Assembly: GCA_036251205.1 (NCBI GenBank)
Contig: CP133958.1
Span: 2,531,210-2,595,209 of the forward strand
Reading direction: 5' to 3'
Length of the DNA: 64,000 nucleotides
Source of the DNA: Orbaceae bacterium BiB
Lineage (GTDB): Bacteria; Pseudomonadota; Gammaproteobacteria; Enterobacterales; Orbaceae
The notes under the pieces are model-generated. The model saw only the letters and a list, made by a program, of their open reading frames with translations. It was not told the DNA's origin and did no database searches. A program made the position numbers and the translations under genes. Below, piece after piece: positions 1-9,275 of the stretch. Positions within the stretch are counted from its first letter, which is position 1. Each line of letters starts with the position of its first letter.

Positions 1-166
1 ACCACAGCAAGAAAATACAATGTATTATGAGGCTAAACAGTTTGCTAGTCTTTGTCAGCAAAGTACTAGTTATCATTTAGGCTTAACATTAAGCACTATA
101 TCATCAGAATTATTGACTGAAATTAGACGCCAGACCGGTGTTGTTTTTTCGGCTGATAAAATCTAA
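1..166 (+). CDS. C-terminal end of an unidentified protein
   Basis: An open frame enters from the left edge in frame 2 and ends at the TAA at 164-166, giving about 54 residues that finish GVVFSADKI. It has normal codon use and no internal stop, so it is probably the 3' end of a real gene that starts outside the window. I do not recognise the family from this fragment. It lies upstream of rplM in the same direction, separated by about 230 bases that contain a promoter-like sequence and a hairpin, so it is probably not cotranscribed with rplM. Confidence 0.5.
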   Translation, partial: PQQENTMYYEAKQFASLCQQSTSYHLGLTLSTISSELLTEIRRQTGVVFSADKI

Positions 167-221
167 CGTAAAACCACAATAATTTTTTATTGTGGTAACT
201 AGCGATCTTGTTTTATTTCTG

Positions 222-267
222 TATAATAGTTCCACCCACGTTACGGCGATGTTTTCCCGACATCGCC
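222..267 (+). promoter_or_regulatory. rplM-rpsI promoter -10 and leader hairpin
   Basis: A consensus -10 hexamer TATAAT lies at 222-227, with no good -35 seen. Just downstream, 245-252 (GGCGATGT) pairs perfectly with 260-267 (ACATCGCC) around a 7-base loop. In E. coli, L13 represses its own operon by binding the rplM leader RNA, so a structured leader of about 150 bases here fits autoregulation. The hairpin is seen; its role as an L13 target is inference. It is followed by a U-rich stretch, so attenuation is another possibility. Confidence 0.45.
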
Positions 268-397
268 TTGTTGTTTTATTCATCGAATTGACAGCTCGAA
301 GGGGTGAAGGATTCTTTAAATAAACAAAAGAGTGTAGATAAATCAAATGGTTGATTTATTGACGTGAGATAAACTAAAACTTTTAGGTAAAATACTA

Positions 398-826
398 ATG
401 AGTACTTTTTCAGCTAAACCAGAAACAGTAAAACGCGACTGGTACGTTGTTGATGCGGCAGGTAAAACACTTGGTCGCCTTGCAACTGAAATCGCAAGCC
501 GTCTTCGCGGTAAACATAAAGCAGAATATACACCACACGTAGATACAGGTGACTATATTATCGTTATCAATGCAGAAAAAGTTGCTGTAACTGGCAAAAA
601 ACGCACTGATAAAATCTATTATCGTCATACTGGCTATATTGGTGGTCTTAAGGAAGCGACTTTCAAAGAAATGATTGAACGTCATCCTGAACAAGTCATC
701 GAAATTGCTGTAAAAGGCATGTTACCGAAAGGTCCTCTTGGTCGTGCAATGTACCGTAAATTAAAAGTTTACGCAGGTAGTGAGCACAACCATGCGGCAC
801 AACAACCGCAAGTATTAGATATTTAA
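398..826 (+). CDS. rplM: 50S ribosomal protein L13
   Basis: The product is 142 residues, the usual length of bacterial L13. It begins [20 protein letters not shown] and contains the conserved [19 protein letters not shown] block near residue 24 and [10 protein letters not shown] near residue 107, both typical of L13. L13 is an early-assembly protein of the large ribosomal subunit that binds 23S rRNA. It is first in an operon with rpsI, 11 bases downstream, the standard arrangement in proteobacteria. The start at 398 matches the family N-terminus. Confidence 0.98.
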   Translation: MSTFSAKPETVKRDWYVVDAAGKTLGRLATEIASRLRGKHKAEYTPHVDTGDYIIVINAEKVAVTGKKRTDKIYYRHTGYIGGLKEATFKEMIERHPEQVIEIAVKGMLPKGPLGRAMYRKLKVYAGSEHNHAAQQPQVLDI

Positions 827-834
827 GGGGATAA

Positions 835-1230
<396 letters not shown>

Positions 1231-1251
1231 TTCGTATTACAAAAGAATTCA

Positions 1252-1276
1252 AACCCAGCTTATGCTGGGTTTTTTT
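1252..1276 (+). terminator. rplM-rpsI intrinsic terminator
   Basis: AACCCAGC (1252-1259) pairs with GCTGGGTT (1264-1271) around a 4-base loop and runs into a T tract, 21 bases after the rpsI stop. Confidence 0.9.
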
Positions 1277-1392
1277 ATGCAAAATGAAATTGATGATGAT
1301 AATATTAATTTCTATAAATTTAGTGAGTATATTGTTCACTGACTAAATAAAATTTTTAATATAACTTGCTGATAATTGAGAATAATAACTAT

Positions 1393-3495
1393 ATGAAATA
1401 TCAACATTTTTTAATTTCAATCTGTCTTTTCGGATGCTTTTTATGGTCAAACCCTGTTTTTGCTAACTCAAGCAACGATTATGACTCGCAATCACTATTA
1501 AGTCATTTTGAGGACTCTTTGGCCGATAAAAATTTTACCGAAATGACTTCTATATTACGGCAGGATTTGAGTCACTTAAAAAGTTTTCCACTTAATCATG
1601 ATACTTTACCGATTATTAAATTTGATTCAGTAGAGCAAACGGATAAGTCGGATGCTTTTATTATCATCGATCGAAATCAAATACAGCAAATGGTAACGCA
1701 ATTAGTGAAAAATCTTTCTTTTTCACAATCAATTGAAGATGAAAACTCAATCATACAACTTGTTGGTTTACCTGATGATATAAGAGATCTGTTAACCACT
1801 TATAAGCGTTATAATTTTACTACACCACTAATTAGCCTGAAGAAGGTTACTTTTTATGATGGCACATTTTTAGAGCTCAAAGATAACTCTCTCGATATTT
1901 ATCGAGCTCGTTTACAATATTCTGTTGAAAGTACCAAACGAATTACAACTATCGATCTTCTGGTCAATTATGCGGTCCCTGATAAGCCGCTAGAAACTTT
2001 AACTTTTACTGCATCGGAGTTATCGACTAAACAAGGTGATATTAATTTATTGTCAGTAGATAATAATGTGGCTGAATTTGAATTCGGTAATCGAAATCCT
2101 GATAGCATTTTACATGTAGAAGCAACAGACAAACAAAATCATATTATCAACTCATCAAATCAATGGTCATACCAATTTAATAAGCCTGAAATAGACATTA
2201 TTATCAATTTTTATCAAATATTATTGAATCAAATTGATCAAAAAGTGATTACCAACAAAACTCAGCTTTTACGTTATTTAGAAGAACATATTCAGGTATT
2301 ATCAGAAAATCTGCAGCAGGTTTATGGGCAATTCACAACTAGAGTTGCCTATTATTTTAAACGTCAGCCGATGACAATAACGTTATTTGTTAAGCCTGAA
2401 CCACAAATGATGGTGTACCAAGCGCAGATTAACACCTCGAAATCTCCATATTATAATAATACGATTGTAGCTTCTTTCGGTGATAATAATGCTAAAGGAT
2501 TAAGAAGTGAAACTGGAGAGATAATCATTGACGGGAATTATCGTGATATTGACTATCTGGTTGATCAATATTATCGAGTTTCACTTATTAATGATGGCTG
2601 GAATTATAAGATTTATCGATTAGATTCGGTCAATCAACAATTTGCACCACAACCATTTTATATGATGGATAGTAAACTGTATTTACAGCGCTGGATTATC
2701 GTTAATCAGGATGCAAATAATAATTTTACCAAAGGATTAGTCGATATCCAAAATCATCAATTAGCCCTTCCTTTGCAATATAGTAACATTTACATTTCTG
2801 AATCTTTTATTATTGCTAGCCGGAGCAATAAGGCAGAACAAATAGATAATAATGAAGTTTATAACAGCAATACCTTACAAAAATTATTTTCTGGTCAAGG
2901 ACGAGTAACTGTTGATAAAAATAATTTTATTATAAAAAATGAGATATGTGTAACACAAGAACCAAACTATTATAAATATAGTACAACAGGCAGTGATAAT
3001 ATCACTTACTATTGTTATGATATTTATCATCTCTACGATGATAAAGGGCAACAATTATCAACAGCACCTTATTTTGATGTAGTCGATGATTTTAGTCAAA
3101 ATAATCTATTATTAGTGACCACTGACAAACAGCAACAACGCTTTGTTAATCGTCAAGGTAAGGTAGTGAAGATTGCTTTAGAGCCATATGTTAATGTTTC
3201 GCCTTTTTCAGAAGGGCTTGCAGCGGTTGAATGTAGCAGTAATCAACTATATGGTTATATTAATGCTCAAGGTAAATTAACGATTCCCTGTCTCTATCAA
3301 AGTGCGAGTAAATTTATTGGTGGTTCTGCTTTAGTTGAACAACATGATAAATATCAATTAATTAGTCCGACTAATTCGCTTATCAAACGATTTGATACAT
3401 ACTTAACTGCCAGTAAAAGGAATGGATCAGATAGTATCTCTTACTTTTTTCATGATGGTTCTACATATAATAATAAAGGAGAACAAATTGATTAA
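1393..3495 (+). CDS. large secreted WG-repeat protein
   Basis: I take the ATG at 1393 as the start, not the upstream in-frame TTG at 1366, because it begins a clean signal peptide (MKYQHFLISICLFGCFLWSN, cleavage after PVFA). The mature protein is about 675 residues. The N-terminal two thirds matches no family I recognise. The C-terminal part, from about residue 460, has WG-type beta repeats (KGLVDIQNHQLALPLQY, then YGYINAQGKLTIPCLYQSAS). Such repeats are known from secreted or periplasmic proteins of mostly unknown role. It stands alone between rpsI and hemN. The 3' end faces hemN, and the window shows no operon partner. Confidence 0.75.
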   Translation: MKYQHFLISICLFGCFLWSNPVFANSSNDYDSQSLLSHFEDSLADKNFTEMTSILRQDLSHLKSFPLNHDTLPIIKFDSVEQTDKSDAFIIIDRNQIQQMVTQLVKNLSFSQSIEDENSIIQLVGLPDDIRDLLTTYKRYNFTTPLISLKKVTFYDGTFLELKDNSLDIYRARLQYSVESTKRITTIDLLVNYAVPDKPLETLTFTASELSTKQGDINLLSVDNNVAEFEFGNRNPDSILHVEATDKQNHIINSSNQWSYQFNKPEIDIIINFYQILLNQIDQKVITNKTQLLRYLEEHIQVLSENLQQVYGQFTTRVAYYFKRQPMTITLFVKPEPQMMVYQAQINTSKSPYYNNTIVASFGDNNAKGLRSETGEIIIDGNYRDIDYLVDQYYRVSLINDGWNYKIYRLDSVNQQFAPQPFYMMDSKLYLQRWIIVNQDANNNFTKGLVDIQNHQLALPLQYSNIYISESFIIASRSNKAEQIDNNEVYNSNTLQKLFSGQGRVTVDKNNFIIKNEICVTQEPNYYKYSTTGSDNITYYCYDIYHLYDDKGQQLSTAPYFDVVDDFSQNNLLLVTTDKQQQRFVNRQGKVVKIALEPYVNVSPFSEGLAAVECSSNQLYGYINAQGKLTIPCLYQSASKFIGGSALVEQHDKYQLISPTNSLIKRFDTYLTASKRNGSDSISYFFHDGSTYNNKGEQID

Positions 3496-3560
3496 GTTTG
3501 GGTTGATATTCAAGGGTATGTAGCATCAGTTATGTTTGATATGATATCTCTTACCATTGG

Positions 3561-3597
3561 TAAAAAGATGCACAGAACTTGAATTTCCTGTGCATCT
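3561..3597 (-). terminator. hemN terminator
   Basis: AGATGCACAG (3566-3575) pairs with CTGTGCATCT (3588-3597). Read on the minus strand, the 10-bp stem is followed by TTTTTACC, and it lies 9 bases after the hemN stop. It could also stop transcription arriving from the WG-repeat gene. Confidence 0.8.
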
Positions 3598-3605
3598 AAT
3601 GATAG

Positions 3606-5015
3606 TTAAATAATTCTTGAAAATTGCTGCTGACGGACCTGTTTACGCATATAAATATCAAAACACATACAGATATTGCGGATCAATAAGCGGCCTTTAG
3701 CTGGTACTGTAATTGTATTTAAGTCATTAGTGACTAAACCATCTTCTATTAATGGCGATAATAATTGCAGATCTTCAGCAAAATAATCATTAAAGTTAAT
3801 GTGATAAGCTTTTTCGATGATTGATTTATCTAGATAGAAATGACAAATTAGTTGCTTGATTACGTCGCGACGAATCTTATCATCTTCACTCATCATAAAG
3901 CCTTTCCAAAGTGCATTACCAGTCTGATTCACTTGCTCTTGGTATTGTTTTAAATCCTTTTGGTTTTGTGCATAACAGTCACCCAAAATACTAATTGCAG
4001 AAACACCGAGACCGAGAAGATCTGCTTCACCCTGTGTAGTATAACCTTGAAAGTTACGATGCAAGACGCCATTTTGTTGAGCTATAGCAAGTTCATCAGT
4101 TGGTTTAGCAAAGTGATCCATTCCAATTAAACGATAGCCTGAGTTAGTTAAAAATTCAATATTGGCTTGTAGAATCTTTAATTTTTCAGCCGGGCTAGGT
4201 AAATCCGCATCTTTTATTTTGCGTTGTGATGCAAAGCGAGCAGGTAGATGTGCATAATTAAATACACTTAATCTATCAGGGGATAATGTTACAACTTTAG
4301 CAAGTGTCTGCATAAAGCTTGCCACAGTTTGCTTAGGTAATCCGTAAATAAGATCTAAACTAATAGACTTAAAGTTATTTTTTCTTGCTTGCTGAATTAA
4401 GGCCTCAATTAACTTATCATCTTGCTCTCGATTAATTAAATGCTGTATTTCTGGATTAAAGTCTTGAATCCCCATACTAAGTCGATTAAAGCCAACCTTA
4501 GCTAAATGATCAATCGTTTGTATATCAATTTCACGAGGATCAATTTCAATGGATAATTCCGCTTCTGGCGAAAATTGAAAGTGATCTTTTAAGGTAGTAA
4601 TTAAGTAGCTGATTTCATCATTATTGAGATAAGTTGGTGTTCCACCACCCCAGTGCATTTGGGTTACTGTGCGATTTTTAAAGAGTTTTGAACGGACTCT
4701 AATCTCTTCTGTGAGCGCCGATAAATAGTTCTCCACACGGTTATGATTGCGGGTAACCATTTTATTACAGCCACAGAAATAACATAGTTTATGACAAAAC
4801 GGAATATGTACATAAAGTGAAAGGGGGCGACTGGAATAACGCGCTGTAGCCGTGAGAAATTGTTCTTCACTAAACTGCTCATTAAACTCTAAAGCCGTTG
4901 GATAAGATGTATACCGCGGGCCTGAATAATTGTATTTTTGGATTAATGGTTGATCCCAAATAATCTCATTATCACTGTTTTGGTTTGACATTGCACTTTT
5001 TTCTATTTTGCTCAT
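3606..5015 (-). CDS. hemN: oxygen-independent coproporphyrinogen III dehydrogenase HemN
   Basis: HemN oxidatively decarboxylates coproporphyrinogen III to protoporphyrinogen IX without oxygen, using a 4Fe-4S cluster and two SAM molecules. The 469-residue protein carries the radical-SAM motif at C74, C78 and C81, with the HemN-specific C83 next to it, then MHWGGGTPTYLN and the family C-terminus KGRLLIRNICMCFD. It is a little longer than the usual 457 because of the N-terminus. A second in-frame ATG at 4991 would give 461 residues and is equally plausible. The gene follows yihI in the same direction, as in E. coli. Its start overlaps a small ORF described separately. Confidence 0.97.
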   Translation of the reverse strand: MSKIEKSAMSNQNSDNEIIWDQPLIQKYNYSGPRYTSYPTALEFNEQFSEEQFLTATARYSSRPLSLYVHIPFCHKLCYFCGCNKMVTRNHNRVENYLSALTEEIRVRSKLFKNRTVTQMHWGGGTPTYLNNDEISYLITTLKDHFQFSPEAELSIEIDPREIDIQTIDHLAKVGFNRLSMGIQDFNPEIQHLINREQDDKLIEALIQQARKNNFKSISLDLIYGLPKQTVASFMQTLAKVVTLSPDRLSVFNYAHLPARFASQRKIKDADLPSPAEKLKILQANIEFLTNSGYRLIGMDHFAKPTDELAIAQQNGVLHRNFQGYTTQGEADLLGLGVSAISILGDCYAQNQKDLKQYQEQVNQTGNALWKGFMMSEDDKIRRDVIKQLICHFYLDKSIIEKAYHINFNDYFAEDLQLLSPLIEDGLVTNDLNTITVPAKGRLLIRNICMCFDIYMRKQVRQQQFSRII

Positions 5016-5136
5016 TTGCTATTTTAGGCTCTCGTTTAGTAAAGAGAGAACGCTTTATTTTGCTCAGTTTTTTCATGTACAGAATAAAACAGATAAATAA
5101 TCCAAAATATAAACTGAGCATAATGATTACTAACAT
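4972..5136 (-). CDS. possible 54-residue single-span membrane protein
   Basis: This ORF starts 4 bases after the yihI stop and runs past the hemN start, overlapping it by 44 bases. The product starts MLVIIMLSLYFGLFICFILY, a convincing hydrophobic segment, followed by a strongly basic tail rich in Lys and Arg. There is no good ribosome-binding site, so translation would have to be coupled to yihI. Some relatives carry a small membrane protein gene (DUF2489) between these two genes. This could be a short relative, a remnant, or chance. Similarity to DUF2489 is a guess from position and the N-terminal span only. Confidence 0.35.
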   Translation of the reverse strand: MLVIIMLSLYFGLFICFILYMKKLSKIKRSLFTKREPKIANEQNRKKCNVKPKQ

Positions 5137-5140
5137 AATA

Positions 5141-5620
5141 TCAATGCTGTTTTAACAAACTAACAATATCTTCTTTATTATTATCGGTTAATTCGTCTTC
5201 TTCATCTTCATCATCAACAGATAGACCTAATTGATTCATTAAAACATCAATACGATCTAACATCTTATCGAGATCTTGTTGCTGCTTGTCATTGAGTATT
5301 TCACCGTCATCAATAAGATCGAGTAGTTTTTCTAGATACGGATCATTCTCAAGAGCTTGTAATTCTTGTGCGGGTGATAATTTTTTTACTACCACTGTTT
5401 TTTTCGGTGCAGGAGCTTTAGCTGAATCAACTATTAATGGTACTGCTTTTTTGCTACCAATACGAGGATCGAGTTGTTCTTTTTGTTGCTTGCTTGATGA
5501 ACTACCACTATTGTTAAAGCGTGAACCACTTACTAAGCCTTTATGTTTGCGCTTTTTCTTAAGTAGTCTTGATTGTTCATTAATTTCAGCAAGACTTTTT
5601 TTAGGTTTCTTTTTGATCAT
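5141..5620 (-). CDS. yihI: Der GTPase-activating protein YihI
   Basis: YihI stimulates the GTPase Der (EngA) and modulates late 50S subunit assembly. The 159-residue product has the expected layout: a very basic N-terminus (MIKKKPKKSLAEINEQSRLL), a low-complexity Ser/Gln/Lys middle, the conserved core ELQALENDPYLEKLLDLIDD at about residues 87-106, and an acidic tail (DDEDEEDELTDN). The yihI-hemN order matches E. coli. The start is the only ATG before the basic region. Confidence 0.93.
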   Translation of the reverse strand: MIKKKPKKSLAEINEQSRLLKKKRKHKGLVSGSRFNNSGSSSSKQQKEQLDPRIGSKKAVPLIVDSAKAPAPKKTVVVKKLSPAQELQALENDPYLEKLLDLIDDGEILNDKQQQDLDKMLDRIDVLMNQLGLSVDDEDEEDELTDNNKEDIVSLLKQH

Positions 5621-5903
5621 AAAATTCTTTATTTAATATTTTGTTAATTATTCACTGCTAAAGTGATTATAACATATTGAGTATGGGATGGATTATACAC
5701 CGAAGTGAGATTAAATAGCAGTATATCTTGGTCTTTTAATTGCAGCTATTGCCAATTTTAATCTAAGTTAACGAAATTAGGTCAATAGAACGAATTAATT
5801 TATAATAATTATTTTTATTTATTGATTTATTACGGTTGATAAGTAAAAATTGATTTAACACTGTTAATGTATAATATTTTAATATAGCCACGAAAAATTA
5901 ATT

Positions 5904-6839
5904 ATGAATAATCACTTAAGTCCATACATGCATTTTAAACGTAATGAGTGGGCAGCGTTACGTAATGCTGTACCTATGACGTTGACTAGCGATGAATTAA
6001 AGTTATTACAAGGGATAAATGAAGAGTTATCTCTTGAAGAAGTTACCGATATTTATTTGCCGCTATCTAGATTATTAAATTATTATATTGGTAATCATTT
6101 TACTCGTCAGGTGATTTTATCGAAATTTTTAGGGCAAAATTATAAGATTCCTTATGTAATTGGTATTGCCGGTAGCGTTGCTGTTGGTAAAAGTACGACG
6201 GCTCGAGTCTTAAAAGCGTTATTAACTCGTTGGCCGGAGCATCGAAAAGTTGCTTTAGTGACCACGGATGGCTTTCTCTATCCGAATAAAGTCTTAGAAG
6301 AACGAAATATTATGCATAAAAAAGGCTTTCCACAGTCTTATGATGTAAAAAAATTATTACAATTTGTTTCGGATATAAAATCTGGTGTAGCCCAAGTTAG
6401 CGCACCGGTTTATTCTCACTTAGTTTATGATATTGTTGCTGGTGAATCTGTTGAAATCGAGAGTCCGGATATCCTCATTTTAGAAGGACTAAATGTACTA
6501 CAAAATCCAGCCAATTTTAATGCTGGTAATAATCGTGTATTTGTGTCTGACTATGTGGATTTTTCTATTTATGTTGATGCGGAAATTCCATTATTACACG
6601 ATTGGTATATCAATCGATTCTTAAAATTTAGGGCCGGAGCATTTAGTGATCCTAATTCCTATTTTCACCATTATTCACAAATATCAGAAGGGGAAGCTTT
6701 AGCTAAAGCGGAACAGATTTGGAAAAATATTAATGAATTAAATTTGGTTGAAAATATTTTACCAACCAGAGAGCGAGCGAGTTTAATTTTAACTAAAGGT
6801 GTTGATCACCGTGTCGATAGTGTACAACTAAGAAAATAG
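5904..6839 (+). CDS. coaA: type I pantothenate kinase
   Basis: CoaA phosphorylates pantothenate with ATP, the first and controlling step of coenzyme A synthesis. The 311-residue protein is close to the 316 of E. coli, with the Walker A sequence GSVAVGKST at residues 90-98 and the family blocks [17 protein letters not shown] and [12 protein letters not shown], ending [13 protein letters not shown]. It has no obvious operon partner. About 280 bases upstream are non-coding and AT-rich, and the Shine-Dalgarno is weak. Confidence 0.97.
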   Translation: MNNHLSPYMHFKRNEWAALRNAVPMTLTSDELKLLQGINEELSLEEVTDIYLPLSRLLNYYIGNHFTRQVILSKFLGQNYKIPYVIGIAGSVAVGKSTTARVLKALLTRWPEHRKVALVTTDGFLYPNKVLEERNIMHKKGFPQSYDVKKLLQFVSDIKSGVAQVSAPVYSHLVYDIVAGESVEIESPDILILEGLNVLQNPANFNAGNNRVFVSDYVDFSIYVDAEIPLLHDWYINRFLKFRAGAFSDPNSYFHHYSQISEGEALAKAEQIWKNINELNLVENILPTRERASLILTKGVDHRVDSVQLRK

Positions 6840-6894
6840 TGAATAATCGCAAGATTGTAAGTGATATATAATAAGGATACAGAAGGAGTTAATT

Positions 6895-7308
6895 ATGAAA
6901 CAACTATTTAAAATCAGTTTAATAGCTTTAACTATGGCGGCAAGTAGTTATGCTGTTGCAGATCAATTTGATGGATTAACCTGTGCAGGGAAAAAAGAGG
7001 CTATCCAAACTCAGCTTGATTATGCTCAAAAAGCAAATAATACTTATCGAGCTCAAGGTTTACAAAAAGCATTAGATGACGTTAATACTTACTGTACTAA
7101 TGAAAGTCTTGAAGAGAAGTATAAAGATAAAGTAGAAGATAAATTAGAAAATTTACAAGATAAGCAAGAAGATCTACAAGAAGCACAGCTAAAAGGAGAT
7201 CCTCAAAAAATTGCTAAACGAGAAAGTAAAGTCAAAGCTGCTGAATATGAATTAAAAGAAGCTCAAGATCAATTGGATGCTTTTTATAAAGCGCTAAAAG
7301 CTCAGTGA
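6895..7308 (+). CDS. periplasmic DUF1090 (YqjC-type) protein
   Basis: The 137-residue product has a signal peptide (MKQLFKISLIALTMAASSYA, cleavage after VADQ or nearby), then one motif with cysteine at about residue 31, a second cysteine near 67, and a long charged helical region (KYKDKVEDKLENLQDKQEDL) predicted to form a coiled coil. This matches the DUF1090 family, of which E. coli YqjC is a member. The molecular function is unknown, and the protein is presumably periplasmic. A good AGGAG site at 6882-6887 supports the start, and a strong terminator follows. Confidence 0.85.
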   Translation: MKQLFKISLIALTMAASSYAVADQFDGLTCAGKKEAIQTQLDYAQKANNTYRAQGLQKALDDVNTYCTNESLEEKYKDKVEDKLENLQDKQEDLQEAQLKGDPQKIAKRESKVKAAEYELKEAQDQLDAFYKALKAQ

Positions 7309-7328
7309 TTATCTGATTCAACTACATA

Positions 7329-7356
7329 AGCCCAGTTATTGTACTGGGCTTTTTTA
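7329..7356 (+). terminator. terminator after the DUF1090 gene
   Basis: AGCCCAGT (7329-7336) pairs with ACTGGGCT (7343-7350) and is followed by TTTTTTATT. It sits between convergent genes. Confidence 0.85.
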
Positions 7357-7367
7357 TTGTATTGATA

Positions 7368-7958
7368 TTACGCTAAGGCTATTGTACCTAATCTGACATC
7401 AAATACATCCATATTACCTGCTTTGGCTGCTTGTACACCAAAATCAGCATCTTCAAAGACTAAGCATTGCGTTGGTTGAAGTGTTAATAAATGAGCACAT
7501 TTTAAAAAAGTATCAGGGGCTGGCTTATGTTTAGTAACATCATTTGATGAGACTATAGCGTCAAAATAACGGACAAGATCGAAATGGTTTAGAACACTAA
7601 GCGCAACATCTCGATCACTTCCTGTTCCTACCGCCATTTTTTTCTTACCATATTGCGCTTTAACTAATTCAACCAACGGTAATGTTTGTGATTTATCTAA
7701 CAAAACTTCGGGTAAAATTTTGTTTTTTTCCCGTACGAGCTGCTCCGCGGGCAAATCTGAATTATTCGCATTTAAAAAAGTTTGCGCCATAAAAAGACTC
7801 GGTGCCCCCCCAATCTTGTTTCTTAAATTTGCATCAAATACCAAACCATGCTTAGCCATTGCTTGTTGCCAAGCATAATTATGCGCACATTCAGTATTAA
7901 TTAACGTGCCATCTAAATCAAAAATCAAACCAGTATATTTACTTAAATCAATGTTCAT
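7368..7958 (-). CDS. yqaB: YqaB-type HAD phosphatase
   Basis: This is a HAD-superfamily sugar-phosphate phosphatase. E. coli YqaB acts on fructose-1-phosphate and 6-phosphogluconate. Motif I is DLDGTL with the nucleophile Asp at about residue 14, motif II is in GTGSD, and motif III/IV is KPAPDTF...VFEDADFGVQAA, all nearly as in YqaB. The length of 196 residues is close to the 188 of E. coli. I prefer the ATG at 7958 over the adjacent GTG at 7961. It stands alone, convergent with the DUF1090 gene. Confidence 0.88.
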   Translation of the reverse strand: MNIDLSKYTGLIFDLDGTLINTECAHNYAWQQAMAKHGLVFDANLRNKIGGAPSLFMAQTFLNANNSDLPAEQLVREKNKILPEVLLDKSQTLPLVELVKAQYGKKKMAVGTGSDRDVALSVLNHFDLVRYFDAIVSSNDVTKHKPAPDTFLKCAHLLTLQPTQCLVFEDADFGVQAAKAGNMDVFDVRLGTIALA

Positions 7959-8041
7959 CACAATAACTCTCGTTTATATTTGTTGATATTTATCTATATG
8001 ATAATATTTATTCTATTCTAAAGATTAATGAGCAAATTACA

Positions 8042-8380
8042 ATGAATAGACTAACTAAAATTAAGATTATGGCAATAGAGCTTAATGAAATGATTAATGA
8101 TCCTCAGCAAGTTAAGCAGCTAACTAATGAATATACTAATTTAAAGCGTTATGTAGAAAAACAGCGTAGATTATTAGAGCAGCTTCGCGATGAGCAGAGA
8201 GAATTAACGCCATTAGATGAATTCGTCATGTTGCCAGCGTTTGAAGATATCGATTTGAACCTATTACGTAGCTTAAGGGGAAATGCTAAACCTGATAATA
8301 AAATGAAACAGATTATTAAAGAGATTCCCGATCGTATTGATTATTGGTTAGAGCAGATAAACTCGCATAATTATCCATAA
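8042..8380 (+). CDS. unknown 112-residue coiled-coil protein
   Basis: I do not recognise this family. The protein has no signal peptide or membrane span. It is highly charged, with a heptad-like helix at about residues 24-55 (LKRYVEKQRRLLEQLRDEQR) and an amphipathic C-terminal helix. It starts with ATG at 8042, immediately divergent from the yqaB-type gene, and is followed by a short terminator overlapping its stop. Codon use is like its neighbours, so it is probably a real gene. A role in nucleic-acid or protein binding would be a guess. Confidence 0.65.
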   Translation: MNRLTKIKIMAIELNEMINDPQQVKQLTNEYTNLKRYVEKQRRLLEQLRDEQRELTPLDEFVMLPAFEDIDLNLLRSLRGNAKPDNKMKQIIKEIPDRIDYWLEQINSHNYP

Positions 8381-8396
8381 TCTTAGGATTATTTTT
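8377..8396 (+). terminator. short terminator overlapping the stop codon
   Basis: ATAATC (8377-8382) pairs with GATTAT (8387-8392) around TTAG, followed by TTTT. The stem is AT-rich and short. Confidence 0.45.
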
Positions 8397-8513
8397 AGCG
8401 AATTACTGAAATATTATGGTATTTAATTCGCTGTGATATTAGATAACTAATTTGGGAATAATGGTATCTGAATGTATATGTCTATTTTAAATATCGTCTA
8501 TAAAAAATGACGA

Positions 8514-9275
8514 CTATTTTGCAATTTGGATCGCTAAGTTACGTTCCTTTATTGTCTTGATAGCATGTTCTGATAGTTTATTATCCGTAATAATTAGATC
8601 AAATACAGTTAGTGGTGCAATAAAAAATGTAGCAACCTTACCATATTTAGATGAGTCAGTGATGAGGATACGTTTACCACTAGAATTAATAATGGCTTCT
8701 TTGACTGCTATTTTGTCTTCATCTGGGGTGGTTAATCCTTTTAAACTCCATGATGAAGTCGAAATAAATGCAATATCAACATAGGTATTTAGAAGTATTT
8801 TAGCTGCAAATGTCCCGACGCATGAGCTGTTTTCCCTACATACTACTCCACCAGTATGGATTAATTTACAAGCACTATGTTCTATTAAAAATGCAGCAAT
8901 AACAAAGTCATTAGTTATGATAATAAGATCTGAACGATGTGCAATATTTTTAGCTAAGGCCAGTGAAGTGGTCCCTGCGTCAAGATATATAGAAGAGCCA
9001 TGTAGGATATGTTCTGCTGCACATTGACTAATACGCTCTTTTTCATATTCACTCATTAAAGCTTTATTGGAGTGTGATGGCTCAAAGGGCAAACGCTCAA
9101 GCGTTTGAATCCCTCCAGATACCGAGACAATCGCCCCCGTTTTTTCTAGCTTTTGAATATCACGGCGAATTGTCATATGTGAAACATTAAATTTTTCTAT
9201 CAATGCCGTGATGCTGATAACACCTTTCTCTGCCACGAGATCTAAGATTTGTTGTTGCCTTTCTGACGGTATCAT
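8514..9275 (-). CDS. ygbI: DeoR-family regulator of the threonate locus (YgbI-like)
   Basis: The 253-residue protein has an N-terminal DeoR helix-turn-helix (FNVSHMTIRRDIQKLEKTGA at about residues 29-48) followed by a DeoR sensor domain of the ribose-5-phosphate isomerase-like fold, with YLDAGTTSLALA and ITNDF typical of sugar-phosphate-sensing members. It closely resembles E. coli YgbI and is transcribed divergently from ltnD-otnKCI-ygbN, exactly as ygbI is. It is therefore probably the repressor of that operon. The effector is probably a phosphorylated pathway intermediate (inference). Confidence 0.9.
   Translation of the reverse strand: MIPSERQQQILDLVAEKGVISITALIEKFNVSHMTIRRDIQKLEKTGAIVSVSGGIQTLERLPFEPSHSNKALMSEYEKERISQCAAEHILHGSSIYLDAGTTSLALAKNIAHRSDLIIITNDFVIAAFLIEHSACKLIHTGGVVCRENSSCVGTFAAKILLNTYVDIAFISTSSWSLKGLTTPDEDKIAVKEAIINSSGKRILITDSSKYGKVATFFIAPLTVFDLIITDNKLSEHAIKTIKERNLAIQIAK

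Noticed and set aside
5286-5636. ORF opposite yihI
   Set aside because: Shadow of the low-complexity yihI coding region; no ribosome-binding site.
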